Positions 36,013-44,168 of a stretch of 64,000 nt of DNA are shown one piece after another. Position numbers and translations under genes: made by a program. Position 1 is the stretch's first letter, and every line of letters starts with the position of its first letter. This DNA is from Pseudomonas orientalis (GTDB lineage: Bacteria; Pseudomonadota; Gammaproteobacteria; Pseudomonadales; Pseudomonadaceae): positions 5,888,501-5,952,500 of the forward strand of contig NZ_CP018049.1 in assembly GCF_002934065.1 (NCBI RefSeq), in the 5' to 3' direction. The notes below the pieces were generated by a model. That model was given only the letters and a program-made list of their open reading frames with translations, was not told where the DNA came from and searched no databases.

Positions 36013-36420
36013 GTGGAAGAAATCATCGAACAACTGCGTGAAGCCAATGAACCGGTCCCGGTTCCCTTGGAGCTGCCTGACGAAGACCAACTGGTGGAAA
36101 TCGAAGAACAACTGTTCATCGACATCCCCTTCGTGTTCCGCGAATTCCTGCTGACCGTCAGCGACGTGGTCTACGGCAGCCTCGAGCCGGTGACCGTCAC
36201 CGACCCGCAGTCCCACACCTATCTGCCGGACGTTGCCGCCAACGCCTGGGACGCCGGTGTTGACCGCAGCCTGATCCCGATCTGCCAGGATGGCGACGAC
36301 TACTACTGCGTCGAAGAAGACGGCACCGTGGTGCTGTGGTCCGCCGAGGAAGAACTGGTCCAGGAAGAAACCTGGGAATCGGTATGGCACTGGGCACGGG
36401 ATGTCTGGCTGGAAAGCTGA
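36013..36420 (+). CDS. SMI1/KNR4-family protein, 135 aa
   Basis: A short acidic protein with a GTG start at 36013, preceded by AGAGGA. The family pattern is visible in LVEIEEQLFIDIPFVFREFLLTVSDVVYGSLEPV and in the Trp/Asp-rich tail (DGDDYYCVEEDGTVVLWSAEE). SMI1/KNR4 proteins often serve as immunity proteins to contact-dependent toxins, but many are housekeeping and this one has no toxin gene beside it. It is convergent with the antiporter gene. Confidence 0.8.
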   Translation: MEEIIEQLREANEPVPVPLELPDEDQLVEIEEQLFIDIPFVFREFLLTVSDVVYGSLEPVTVTDPQSHTYLPDVAANAWDAGVDRSLIPICQDGDDYYCVEEDGTVVLWSAEEELVQEETWESVWHWARDVWLES

Positions 36421-36437
36421 GGCCCACACCTGGCCTT

Positions 36438-38201
36438 CTAGTGTTCTGGCGTATCCTTGTGGTTATCCAGCGTCTCCAGCAAGGCCACCTGCATCCGCGT
36501 ATGCACGCGGATGAACCAGCGCCAGAGCACGGCCGCCACCGCCGCCGTGACCACCGCAATCAGTACCAGCAACTTGTTGGTCGGCAGAATACTGGCCGAC
36601 AAGGCTGCCAGGAGCAGGAAGATCACCAGCAGCGACAGAATGGGGATCAGCTCCGCGATCACCCGCCGCACGCGCTGGGTATGCCGCCCGGCCATTTCCG
36701 GCTTCACGCTCATCTCCGCCAGCAACATCGACAACGCCTTGAGCTTGCGGTACGCCGCGATCAGAAACGGCAGCGACAACAGCAATGCGCCACCCCAGAT
36801 CAACGCCTTCTGCCAGCTTTGATCGCTGATCCAGCCTTCCAGATACCCGCCGATGCGCGCCGCGAAAAAGCTGCCGGCGAAGAAGATCGCAATCACCAGC
36901 GCCAGGTTCACCCCCACTTGCAGCACGATCTTGCGGATCATCGACGCCAGCATGGCGCCCTCGCCTTGCGGCTGAATACTGCGCAGCCATTCGCCATACA
37001 TGCCGAATACCCGGCTCATGCGCCGGGGCATCACAGCGGCAATTTTCAGTGACAGCGGGTCGGCGCCGCGGATCAGGTACGGGGTAAGCAACGTCGTTAT
37101 CGCCGAAACCGCCACCGCCACCGGGTACAGAAAGTCGCTGGTGACCTGCAGGGTCATCCCCAGCGCCGCGATGATGAAAGAAAATTCGCCAATCTGTGAC
37201 AGGCCCATGCCCACCCGCAGCGAGGTGCGCCCATCGTTGCCGGCGATAAACGCGCCCAGCCCGCAAGACAGCATCTTGCCCAGCACCACGGCCACGGTAA
37301 TGACCGCAATCGGCCACGCGTACTGCAGCAGGATTTGCGGGTCGATCATCAAGCCGATGGCGACAAAGAAAATCGCACTGAACATGTCGCGAACCGGTTC
37401 GATCAGGCGCTCGATTTTAATCAGTTGGCGTGACTCGGCCATGATCGCGCCGATCAGGAAGGCCCCCAGCACCATGCTGTATTCAAGCTTGACCACCAGC
37501 AGGCAGAAGCCGAAACACAGACCCAGTACCGTGATCAGCAGCATCTCGTTGCTTTCGAACCTGGCGACGTAGGCCAGCAGGCGCGGCACCAGCAGAATAC
37601 CGATCACCAGCGCCACAATCATGAACAGCGAGAGCTTGCCCACGGTGGAAAACACCTCGCCGGAGCTGACCGTGCCGCTGACGGCGATGCTCGACAGCAA
37701 GGCAATGATGCCGATCCCCAGGATGTCCTCGACGATCAGCACGCCGAATATCAGCTGGGCGAAACGCTGGTTCTTCATCTTCAGGTCATTGAGCGCCTTG
37801 ACGATGATGGTGGTGGAGGAAATTGCCAGGATCGCGCCGAGAAACAACGAGTCCATGGTGTTCCAGTCGAACCATTGACCGATTTCGTAGCCGATCCAGA
37901 TCATCAGGATGATTTCCAGGAACGCCGCGATAAACGCCGTGGCACCCACCTTGAACAGTTTGCGCAGGCTGAACTCCAGGCCCAGGCAGAACATCAGGAA
38001 GATCACCCCGAGCTCGGCCAGGGTCTTGATCGTGTCTTCATCGTGAATCAGGCCGAACGGCGGCGTGTGGGGGCCGATGATGAAGCCTGCCACGATGTAG
38101 CCCAGCACCACCGGCTGCTTGAGGCGATGAAACAGGATGGTGACGACCCCCGCCACCAGCATGATCACGGCCAAGTCCTGGATAAAGCTGATGGCGTGCA
38201 T
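36438..38201 (-). CDS. CPA2-family cation:proton antiporter (YbaL/KefB-like)
   Basis: The 587-residue protein starts in a hydrophobic segment (FIQDLAVIMLVAGVVTILFH). It has the CPA2 core with GYIVAGFIIGPHTPP, LGVIFLMFCLGLEFSLRKL and GAILAISSTTIIVKAL, about 12 membrane segments in all. The C-terminal 190 residues contain further hydrophobic segments rather than an RCK/TrkA nucleotide-binding domain. It would exchange potassium or sodium for protons at the inner membrane. AAGGAG sits before the start at 38201. Confidence 0.88.
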   Translation of the reverse strand: MHAISFIQDLAVIMLVAGVVTILFHRLKQPVVLGYIVAGFIIGPHTPPFGLIHDEDTIKTLAELGVIFLMFCLGLEFSLRKLFKVGATAFIAAFLEIILMIWIGYEIGQWFDWNTMDSLFLGAILAISSTTIIVKALNDLKMKNQRFAQLIFGVLIVEDILGIGIIALLSSIAVSGTVSSGEVFSTVGKLSLFMIVALVIGILLVPRLLAYVARFESNEMLLITVLGLCFGFCLLVVKLEYSMVLGAFLIGAIMAESRQLIKIERLIEPVRDMFSAIFFVAIGLMIDPQILLQYAWPIAVITVAVVLGKMLSCGLGAFIAGNDGRTSLRVGMGLSQIGEFSFIIAALGMTLQVTSDFLYPVAVAVSAITTLLTPYLIRGADPLSLKIAAVMPRRMSRVFGMYGEWLRSIQPQGEGAMLASMIRKIVLQVGVNLALVIAIFFAGSFFAARIGGYLEGWISDQSWQKALIWGGALLLSLPFLIAAYRKLKALSMLLAEMSVKPEMAGRHTQRVRRVIAELIPILSLLVIFLLLAALSASILPTNKLLVLIAVVTAAVAAVLWRWFIRVHTRMQVALLETLDNHKDTPEH

Positions 38202-38476
38202 GGCGTGGGGCTCCTTGAAATTGCTGGCGGTTTCTCACTTCCCGCGCGCGCAGCCGCTGAAAGAAAAGTCTGCCGTGACCGTAAGAAATGCCCGTGCAGG
38301 CGCGTTTGAAGGTTAACACCGCGACTTCCGCCGGAAAGCCGGTGCAATATATGGAAACAGATCGGCCCGGGCGTGACGGCAAGCCGCCCACCGGCGTCCC
38401 GTTAGGGATGGCTGCAAAGCTCCCAGCACCCGCAGAGGTGCCCTACCCAACCAATGCCTAAACCCGTGAGTGTGCT
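38202..38476. other. Divergent promoter region with hairpin-rich leader
   Basis: The 275 bp separate the antiporter and thioesterase genes. Nearest the thioesterase, about 38365-38455 can fold into several stems on the plus strand (GGGCG with CGCCC, CCC-GTTA-GGG, and GCACC-CGCAGA-GGTGC). No known riboswitch was recognised. No gene is supported. Confidence 0.4.
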
Positions 38477-38962
38477 ATGGAACCCGGAAACGCCCAGCTG
38501 TCGATGACGGTATTGATGACCCCTGACATGGCCAACTTCTCAGGCAATGTCCACGGCGGCACCCTGCTCAAGTACCTCGACGAAGTGGCGTACGCATGCG
38601 CCAGCCGTTATGCCGGGCGTTATGTGGTCACGCTGTCGGTGGACCAGGTGATTTTCCGCGAGCCGATCCATGTCGGCGAACTGGTGACCTTTCTCGCGTC
38701 GGTCAACTACACCGGCAACACCTCGATGGAAGTGGGCATCAAGGTGGTGACCGAGAACATTCGCGAGCGCTCGGTGCGTCATACCAACAGTTGCTTCTTC
38801 ACCATGGTGGCGGTGGACGACCAGCGCAAACCGGCCGCCGTCCCCCCCTTGCAGCCGCAGAACAGCGAAGACAAACGCCGCTTCGTGCAGGCCCAGCAGC
38901 GTCGGCAGATTCGCCAGGAACTGGAAAGGCGTTATCAGGAAATCAAGGCCGACGCGCCTTAA
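38477..38962 (+). CDS. Acyl-CoA thioesterase, hot-dog fold (YciA-like)
   Basis: The 161-residue protein has the hot-dog core NVHGGTLLKYLDEVAYACASRYAG, with the catalytic Asp in LDE, and the TLSVDQVIFREPIHVGELV strand region. It hydrolyses acyl-CoAs to free acids; chain-length preference is not visible. The C-terminal 45 residues are a charged helix (QAQQRRQIRQELERRYQEIK). It stands alone, ahead of a REP-rich region. Confidence 0.9.
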   Translation: MEPGNAQLSMTVLMTPDMANFSGNVHGGTLLKYLDEVAYACASRYAGRYVVTLSVDQVIFREPIHVGELVTFLASVNYTGNTSMEVGIKVVTENIRERSVRHTNSCFFTMVAVDDQRKPAAVPPLQPQNSEDKRRFVQAQQRRQIRQELERRYQEIKADAP

Positions 38963-39011
38963 ATTCCACGCTGCGAAGCGGATCTAATGTGGGACGGGCT
39001 TGCCCTAATTT

Positions 39012-39111
39012 TGTAGGAGCGAGCTTGCTCGCGAAAAACGTCAACAATAACGCGTGCTTTCCGAATGAACGCGGTGCCTGTGAGTTTTTCGCGAGCAAGC
39101 TCGCTCCTACA
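39012..39111. repeat. REPIN of the TGTAGGAGCGAGC class
   Basis: TGTAGGAGCGAGCTTGCTCGCGA is met by its inverted copy about 55 bp away. This is a different REP subclass from the TGTGGGAGGGGGC family. A GTGGGACGGGCTTGCCC half-element lies at about 38988-39006 and GGGGCTTGCCCC at about 39121-39132. Confidence 0.88.
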
Positions 39112-39420
39112 GAAGGCGGTGGGGCTTGCCCCGATGGTCATGAATATCTACAACGCTAACCACGATGCGAAGCGAGCCGCTCTTGATCTTAGGCGCCCCG
39201 TTAAACCACGCTGGCACACCGAGCCTAGGCGAGGTGCCGAGTGGTGGGGCAAGAGCGTTTTGCTTACTTTTGCGCTTTTCAAAAGTGAGCCGCTGTAAAA
39301 GCGGAACCGTTAGCAGCCGTTACCGCAGAAACGGATATGTACTCGGTCCAATCCAACATCCTGGTCGGCTCTGAGGCCGCCATCGGGGGCAAGCCCCCTC
39401 CCACATTGTGTTTTATGTAC
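39112..39420. repeat. Recurrent Pseudomonas intergenic element and a REP half
   Basis: The stretch 39176-39350 resembles an element I recall from many Pseudomonas intergenic regions. It contains an imperfect 11-bp stem GCTTACTTTTG (39262-39272) with CAAAAGTGAGC (39280-39290), followed by CCGCTGTAAAAGCGG. A single inverted REP half lies at 39383-39405, just before the pdxY stop codon. I see no gene in this 309-bp gap. Confidence 0.55.
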
Positions 39421-40293
39421 TTACAGGCTGATCGGCATCGCCTCAAAGCGTACCCGGGGATGGGCGATTCGATCCTGCGCCCGCACCAGTTCCAGTTCAT
39501 AACTGGCGCAGGCCTGGGTCTCCAGCAGCACCTCATGCACCGCCGCCGCCGTGAACTCGAACGCCGCCACCAGGCTATCACCCAACAGCACCCGCGCCAG
39601 GAACAGCCCCGACGTCAGGTCACCCACACCCACCGGCTGGCGCGGGAAGGCCAGCAGCGGCCTGCGCAAGTGCCAACTGCCCTCGGCCGTCACCAGCAAC
39701 ATCTCGAAGCCGTCCGGCAGCTTGCCCGGGTAATCCAGATGCTTGACCAGCACCGCCTTCGGCCCGCGCGCCAGCAAGGCTTTGGCCATCGCCAGGCAAT
39801 CGAACAGCGATTGCGGCTTGCGCCCGGCAAAACTGTCCAGTTCCAGCTGGTTAGGACACAGGAAATCCGCCATGGCCGCAGCCTCGTCGAGCAGGAAATC
39901 ACTGACTTCCTGGGGCACGCTGCAGCCCTTTTCCGGATGGCCCATCACCGGGTCGCACAAGTACATCGCCTTGGGATTGACCGCTTTGATCCGCGCCACG
40001 CCACTCAGAATGGCGCGTCCCTGAGCCGCGCTGCCGAGGTAGCCGGACAGCACCGCATCGCAGTTACCCAGCTCGCCGATCGCCGCGATACCTTCCACCA
40101 GTGCCGGAATTTGCTGCGGCGCCAGCACTTCGCCCGCCCAGTGGCCATACTGTGTGTGATTGGAGAACTGCACCGTGTTGAGCGGCCATACATTCACCCC
40201 GACCCGCTGCATGGGGAACACGGCGGCGCTGTTTCCGGCGTGGCCAAAGACCACATGAGACTGGATCGCAAGCAGATGGGGTGTACGTTTCAT
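39421..40293 (-). CDS. pdxY: Pyridoxal kinase
   Basis: PdxY phosphorylates pyridoxal to pyridoxal 5'-phosphate in vitamin B6 salvage. The 290-residue protein starts MKRTPHLLAIQSHVVFGHAGNSAAVFPMQRVG, the conserved opening of the family, and has the ribokinase-like late motif VGVGDLTSGLFLARVL (anion hole and catalytic Asp) near residues 218-233. The ATG at 40293 is chosen over one five codons upstream to match family length. It diverges from the DUF3301 gene. Confidence 0.95.
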   Translation of the reverse strand: MKRTPHLLAIQSHVVFGHAGNSAAVFPMQRVGVNVWPLNTVQFSNHTQYGHWAGEVLAPQQIPALVEGIAAIGELGNCDAVLSGYLGSAAQGRAILSGVARIKAVNPKAMYLCDPVMGHPEKGCSVPQEVSDFLLDEAAAMADFLCPNQLELDSFAGRKPQSLFDCLAMAKALLARGPKAVLVKHLDYPGKLPDGFEMLLVTAEGSWHLRRPLLAFPRQPVGVGDLTSGLFLARVLLGDSLVAAFEFTAAAVHEVLLETQACASYELELVRAQDRIAHPRVRFEAMPISL

Positions 40294-40410
40294 GCAGGAG
40301 ATTTCCATAAAGCCGTTGAAATTCTGGCCGCGCAGTATGCGACTAAACGCAGCCTGTACGACAGACCGGCGACACAGTTAAGCTGCGCTCACTTTGTTGG
40401 AGTTCATGGA

Positions 40411-40806
40411 ATGCTGACCCTGGGAAACATGTTCGTGTTGATGCTGCTGGCGACCGGCGCCGCCTGGGTCTGGCACAACCATGGCCTGCGCGAGCGGGCG
40501 CTGGAGCGGGTCAAGCAGCACTGCGCCAAGCTCGACATCGAACTGCTCGACGGCGCGGTGGCGTTGAAACGCATCGGTTTGGTGAAGGATGCCAAGGGTC
40601 GGCGCCGTCTGGCACGCGTCTACAATTTCGAGTTCACCGTCACGGGCGAGACTCGCCACAGCGGCACCATCACTCAATTTGGCGCCCACAGCGCGCAGAT
40701 CGAACTGGCGCCCTACCCGTTCGAAGCCAAGGAGCCGCTGCCCAGCGCCGACGTCATCGAGCTGAGCCAGTGGCGCCAGGACCACGCCACCAAGAACCGT
40801 CAGTAA
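40411..40806 (+). CDS. DUF3301-family membrane-anchored protein, 131 aa
   Basis: One N-terminal membrane segment (MLTLGNMFVLMLLATGAAWVWHNHG) is followed by a soluble domain with the family features RALERVKQHCAKLDIELLD and RVYNFEFTVTG. Function is unknown. GGAG before the ATG supports the start. Its stop overlaps the convergent cobW gene by 7 bp. Confidence 0.85.
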   Translation: MLTLGNMFVLMLLATGAAWVWHNHGLRERALERVKQHCAKLDIELLDGAVALKRIGLVKDAKGRRRLARVYNFEFTVTGETRHSGTITQFGAHSAQIELAPYPFEAKEPLPSADVIELSQWRQDHATKNRQ

Positions 40807-41774
40807 CGACAGGCCACCAGGGCGGCCTGCAATGCCGCCACGTCCTGGGGTGCGCCGAAGATCAGTTCGATACGCGAATCGCGGCGCCATTCGCTGGGCT
40901 GCCAGGCCAATGGACTGTTATCCACAGCATTGGCGGATACCCAGGCCTCACGGCTGTGGATAACCAGTTTGGCACGACGCCATTCCAGGCTTGTCAGCCA
41001 CTGCTTCAAGCGCTGCGGATCGAATTGCTGGCTTGGGTGCCAGCGCCAGCCAATGCTCCAGCCGTCCTCTTGGGCCTGACTGAGGCAGATCGGCAGCGCG
41101 GCGTCGCTCCAGACCGCCTCCATGTGCGCCAAGCCTTTGGGCACCACGAAGTTATCCACAGCCCCGCCCGCCTGTGCCTTCAAACCAGGCAGTTGCTCGA
41201 TGGGCAACCGTGCCTGACGCGTCCAATAAATCGCGTTGCCGGGTAATTGCTGCGCTATGGCCTGACGCTGCCGCGCATCCAGCGTCTCATCCTTGTTCAA
41301 CACCAGCAAGCCGGCACTGGCCAGCGCCTCCTGCTGCGCCGGCGGCAAGGGTTTGCCCGCTGCCAGGGCTTGGGCGTCCAGCACCAGTACGCAGGGCTGA
41401 ACCGACAGCACCTCCTGCCATGGCGCCTGGCCCAGTTGTTTGAGTAACTGCGCCGGATGGCCCAGGCCCGAAGGCTCGATAAACAGCCGATCCGGCCTGG
41501 CCTTGCGCAACAACCGACCCAGGCCTACCTGGAACGGCGCACCATTCACGCAACACAGGCAGCCACCCGCCACCTCGCCCAGGGCAATGCCATCCTCCTC
41601 TTGCGTGAGCAAGGCCGCGTCCAGGCCGATCTGCCCGAACTCGTTGATCAACACCGCCCAGCGCTCGTTGGCCGGACGCTGGGCAAGCAGGTGTTTGATC
41701 AGGCTGGTCTTGCCGGCGCCCAAGGGCCCGGCAATCACGTGGGTGGGAATGTTCTGCAGCATGGGTGGCATCAT
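40800..41774 (-). CDS. CobW/COG0523-family GTPase
   Basis: The 324-residue protein has Walker A GPLGAGKTSL near residues 16-25, the metal-binding GGCLCCVNGA (CxCC) near 69-78 and the GTP-specificity segment VLNKDETL. COG0523 GTPases deliver metal ions to client enzymes or sense zinc shortage. It is the last gene of a run zigA, DUF1826, cobW, following DUF1826 after 32 bp and probably transcribed from the Zur-box promoter at 43707. The start codon among closely spaced ATGs is not settled. Three DnaA-box matches lie within its coding sequence. Confidence 0.88.
   Translation of the reverse strand: MMPPMLQNIPTHVIAGPLGAGKTSLIKHLLAQRPANERWAVLINEFGQIGLDAALLTQEEDGIALGEVAGGCLCCVNGAPFQVGLGRLLRKARPDRLFIEPSGLGHPAQLLKQLGQAPWQEVLSVQPCVLVLDAQALAAGKPLPPAQQEALASAGLLVLNKDETLDARQRQAIAQQLPGNAIYWTRQARLPIEQLPGLKAQAGGAVDNFVVPKGLAHMEAVWSDAALPICLSQAQEDGWSIGWRWHPSQQFDPQRLKQWLTSLEWRRAKLVIHSREAWVSANAVDNSPLAWQPSEWRRDSRIELIFGAPQDVAALQAALVACRY
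40918..41160. repeat. Three perfect DnaA-box sequences within cobW
   Basis: TTATCCACA occurs at 40918-40926 and 41152-41160, and its complement at 40955-40963. In the protein they encode VDN or VIHS segments, so coding constraint may explain them. Three in 243 bp of GC-rich DNA is still notable. DnaA binding is not shown. Confidence 0.4.
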
Positions 41775-41806
41775 TCAGACCGTGTAGAGCGTTTGATCCT
41801 ACGCGT

Positions 41807-42451
41807 TTATGCGAGCCAATCCAGCGTGAGAATCAAGCGACGCTCATTCGCCTTCAGGGCGGGCGAGCGGTGAATCAGGCCATGATTTTCGTTGCCGTGC
41901 CATTTTGTCCCCTTGAGCAGTGCCACTTCACCGCAGTGAATCTGCTCGATGCGCTCGGCGGGTTCAGCGTCAGGTTGGCTCAAGCGGCGGCGATCCATGA
42001 CGCCTTCGCGCAGCCACTGGCTGCCAATGCCCGCGTAGGTAGTGATCAGCCGCACAGGCACATGGTCGACATGGAAACGCGGGCACATCGCCTTGTCCAA
42101 CAAGCGCAAACGCACGCCGATGCGCCTGGCGCCAAGCAGGCAGGCGAATGCGCTGACCAGCCAGGAGACATCGGCGATAAAGCCGTCATAGCCTTCAAGA
42201 TCACGGCAACCGGACGCCAGGCCCTGCAAGTTCGGCGCGGTGTCTTCGTCGCTCAACTCGATGACCAATGCTTCGGCCAACGGCTCATCGAGCGACACCA
42301 ACAACGCACCGAACTCGGCGATATGCAGCGGCAATTGGCGCTGCCACAGCGCCAGGTTCACGCCGTCTTCGAGGATATCGGAGAGCGCCAGCGGGGTTTC
42401 CCCGCAGGTCTGGCGGATCACGGGGCGCAGGGGAATAACCGGGGCCAGCAT
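41807..42451 (-). CDS. DUF1826-family protein
   Basis: The 214-residue protein belongs to DUF1826, found beside zinc-starvation genes. The segment CPRFHVDHVPVRLITTYAGIGSQWL and the later LLKGTKWHGNENHGLIHRSP hold several conserved histidines, suggesting a metal-dependent, possibly dioxygenase-like fold. Its ATG overlaps the zigA stop by one base (TGATG), so they are coupled. Function is unknown; membership of the Zur-controlled operon is inferred from arrangement. Confidence 0.85.
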   Translation of the reverse strand: MLAPVIPLRPVIRQTCGETPLALSDILEDGVNLALWQRQLPLHIAEFGALLVSLDEPLAEALVIELSDEDTAPNLQGLASGCRDLEGYDGFIADVSWLVSAFACLLGARRIGVRLRLLDKAMCPRFHVDHVPVRLITTYAGIGSQWLREGVMDRRRLSQPDAEPAERIEQIHCGEVALLKGTKWHGNENHGLIHRSPALKANERRLILTLDWLA

Positions 42452-43659
42452 CAGGCGGCTGCCTCCTCATACCAGGGGCCAAAGGGATCGACCCACTGAC
42501 GCCAGCCTTCGACGCCCAGGGCCATTTCTTCGTCAGTGAGCAGGCACTGGTCAAGTTCGGCGCGCATCTGGGCGAAATCAATGTTCTGCCCGATGAACAC
42601 CAGTTCCTGACGGCAATCGCCAGTGCTCGGCTGCCAGTTGCCCATGATTGCCGCGACACTTTCTTCGTCTTGCGGCCACTGGCTTTTCGGCACGAAGCGC
42701 CACCAGCGGCCGGCAAAGCCATGGCGCATCAAACCACCGGCCTGGGACCAACTGCCTGCGTCCTGGTGTTTGCTGGCCAGCCAGAAAAAACCCTTGGAAC
42801 GCAACAGCTTGCCGTTCACCCAGGGGCGGTCGATGAAGTCGAAAAACCGCTGCGGGTGGAAGGGGCGGCGCGCGCGATAAGCGGTGGAAGCGATGCCGTA
42901 CTCTTCGGTTTCCGGCACGTGCTCGCCGCGCAACTCCTGCAACCAGCCCGGGGCCTGGGCGGCCCGCTCGAAATCAAAGCGTCCGGTGTTGAGGATGGTG
43001 TGCAGCGGCACCTGCCCCATCACCATCGGGATGATGTGTGCCTGGGCATTGAGCCGTTCGAGGATCGCCATCAGCTCTTGGCGCTCGTGGCTGCCGATCA
43101 GGTCGATCTTGCTGATCAGTATCACGTCGGCGAACTCGATCTGTTCGATCAACAGGTCGGTGATCGAGCGCTCATCCTCTTCCCCCAGGGTTTCCCCGCG
43201 TGAGGCCAGGCTTTCCGCGGCTTGATAGTCGAGCAGGAAATTCATGCCGTCGACCACGGTGACCATGGTGTCCAGGCGCGCGATATCCGCCAGGCTTTGC
43301 CCGTTTTCATCGCGAAAGGTGAAGGTTTCGGCAACAGGCATCGGTTCGGAAATGCCGGTGGATTCGATCAGCAGGTAATCGAACCGGCCTTCCCTGGCGA
43401 GCTTGCCGACTTCTTCGAGCAAGTCTTCGCGCAACGTGCAGCAGATGCAGCCGTTGCTCATCTCCACCAGCTTTTCTTCGGCGCGATTAAGGGTGACGTC
43501 ACGCTGGACCTCGCTGCCGTCGAGGTTGATTTCGCTCATGTCGTTGACGATCACCGCCACGCGCAGGTGTTCGCGGTTGCGCAGTACGTGGTTGAGCAGG
43601 GTGCTTTTACCGGCGCCGAGAAAGCCGGACAACACGGTAACGGGTAGACGATTGGGCAT
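42451..43659 (-). CDS. zigA: Zinc-responsive COG0523 GTPase (ZigA-like)
   Basis: The 402-residue GTPase begins MPNRLPVTVLSGFLGAGKSTLLNHVL (Walker A), has the metal site NGCICCTLREDL near residues 67-78, the ISKIDLIG nucleotide-specificity motif, and the CobW C-terminal domain. ZigA-type proteins are induced in zinc shortage and are thought to move zinc to client enzymes. A start at 43659 with GAGAG before it is preferred to one 10 codons upstream. A perfect Zur palindrome lies 48 bp upstream. Confidence 0.9.
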   Translation of the reverse strand: MPNRLPVTVLSGFLGAGKSTLLNHVLRNREHLRVAVIVNDMSEINLDGSEVQRDVTLNRAEEKLVEMSNGCICCTLREDLLEEVGKLAREGRFDYLLIESTGISEPMPVAETFTFRDENGQSLADIARLDTMVTVVDGMNFLLDYQAAESLASRGETLGEEDERSITDLLIEQIEFADVILISKIDLIGSHERQELMAILERLNAQAHIIPMVMGQVPLHTILNTGRFDFERAAQAPGWLQELRGEHVPETEEYGIASTAYRARRPFHPQRFFDFIDRPWVNGKLLRSKGFFWLASKHQDAGSWSQAGGLMRHGFAGRWWRFVPKSQWPQDEESVAAIMGNWQPSTGDCRQELVFIGQNIDFAQMRAELDQCLLTDEEMALGVEGWRQWVDPFGPWYEEAAA

Positions 43660-43706
43660 CAGGTCGCTCTCATCAGGCTGCCCGGTCAAGCCAGGCTTTG
43701 TTTTAT

Positions 43707-43719
43707 GTTATATTATAAC
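43707..43719. promoter_or_regulatory. Zur box in the zigA divergent promoter
   Basis: GTTATATTATAAC is a perfect 6-bp inverted repeat around one base, within ATGTTATATTATAACAAT. It matches the Zur consensus of gammaproteobacteria. On the zigA strand it contains TATAAT, an ideal -10, so Zur would block the promoter. It may also control the small secreted-protein gene at 43800. Confidence 0.88.
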
Positions 43720-43799
43720 AATACAAACAAGCCAACCCTCCTTGCTCTGCGTGACGAAGGGCGCGAAGCTTGATCACCTCCCAACCCCAGAGAAACCCG

Positions 43800-44168
43800 A
43801 TGAAACGCCTGTGGTACATCCTGCTATTGGCAGCGGCGGGGCCTGCCTGTGCTCAATCCCCAAGCCTCTCGGCCCACTGCACGCGCAGCGCCAACCTGCT
43901 GGCCTGCGTAGACCCGCTGGGCAATGCCTACAGCGTGGCGACCGTCGGCAGCACCACGTATTTGCGCGGTTTCGAAGTGATCGGCAAACGCTACTGGGCA
44001 CAAACCAACAGCCGCTACGGGCAGCTGACGTTCTTCACCGGGTTGGCATCGGACGGTGAGGCATGGGTCGGCTACACGCGGCGCGTGGGCTGGACCACGC
44101 TCAACCGCTTCTCCAGTTCCGGCGGAGCCGGCGCCACATTCACCTGCAGCCGCATCACCGGCTGCTAG
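43800..44168 (+). CDS. Small secreted Cys-containing protein of unknown function, 122 aa
   Basis: MKRLWYILLLAAAGPACA is a signal peptide, probably cut before QSPSLS. The mature chain of about 104 residues has four cysteines, two early (near 27 and 36) and two at the very C-terminus (TFTCSRITGC), which could form two disulfides. A hydrophobic beta-strand pattern (TTYLRGFEVIGKRYWAQ) is seen between. No family was recognised. It diverges from zigA with the Zur box between, so it may be a new zinc-regulated envelope protein. It overlaps amiA at its convergent end by 4 bp. Confidence 0.78.
   Translation: MKRLWYILLLAAAGPACAQSPSLSAHCTRSANLLACVDPLGNAYSVATVGSTTYLRGFEVIGKRYWAQTNSRYGQLTFFTGLASDGEAWVGYTRRVGWTTLNRFSSSGGAGATFTCSRITGC

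Noticed and set aside
36013..36420. SMI1/KNR4 protein as immunity protein of a toxin system
   Set aside because: No toxin, polymorphic toxin remnant or secretion gene lies nearby.
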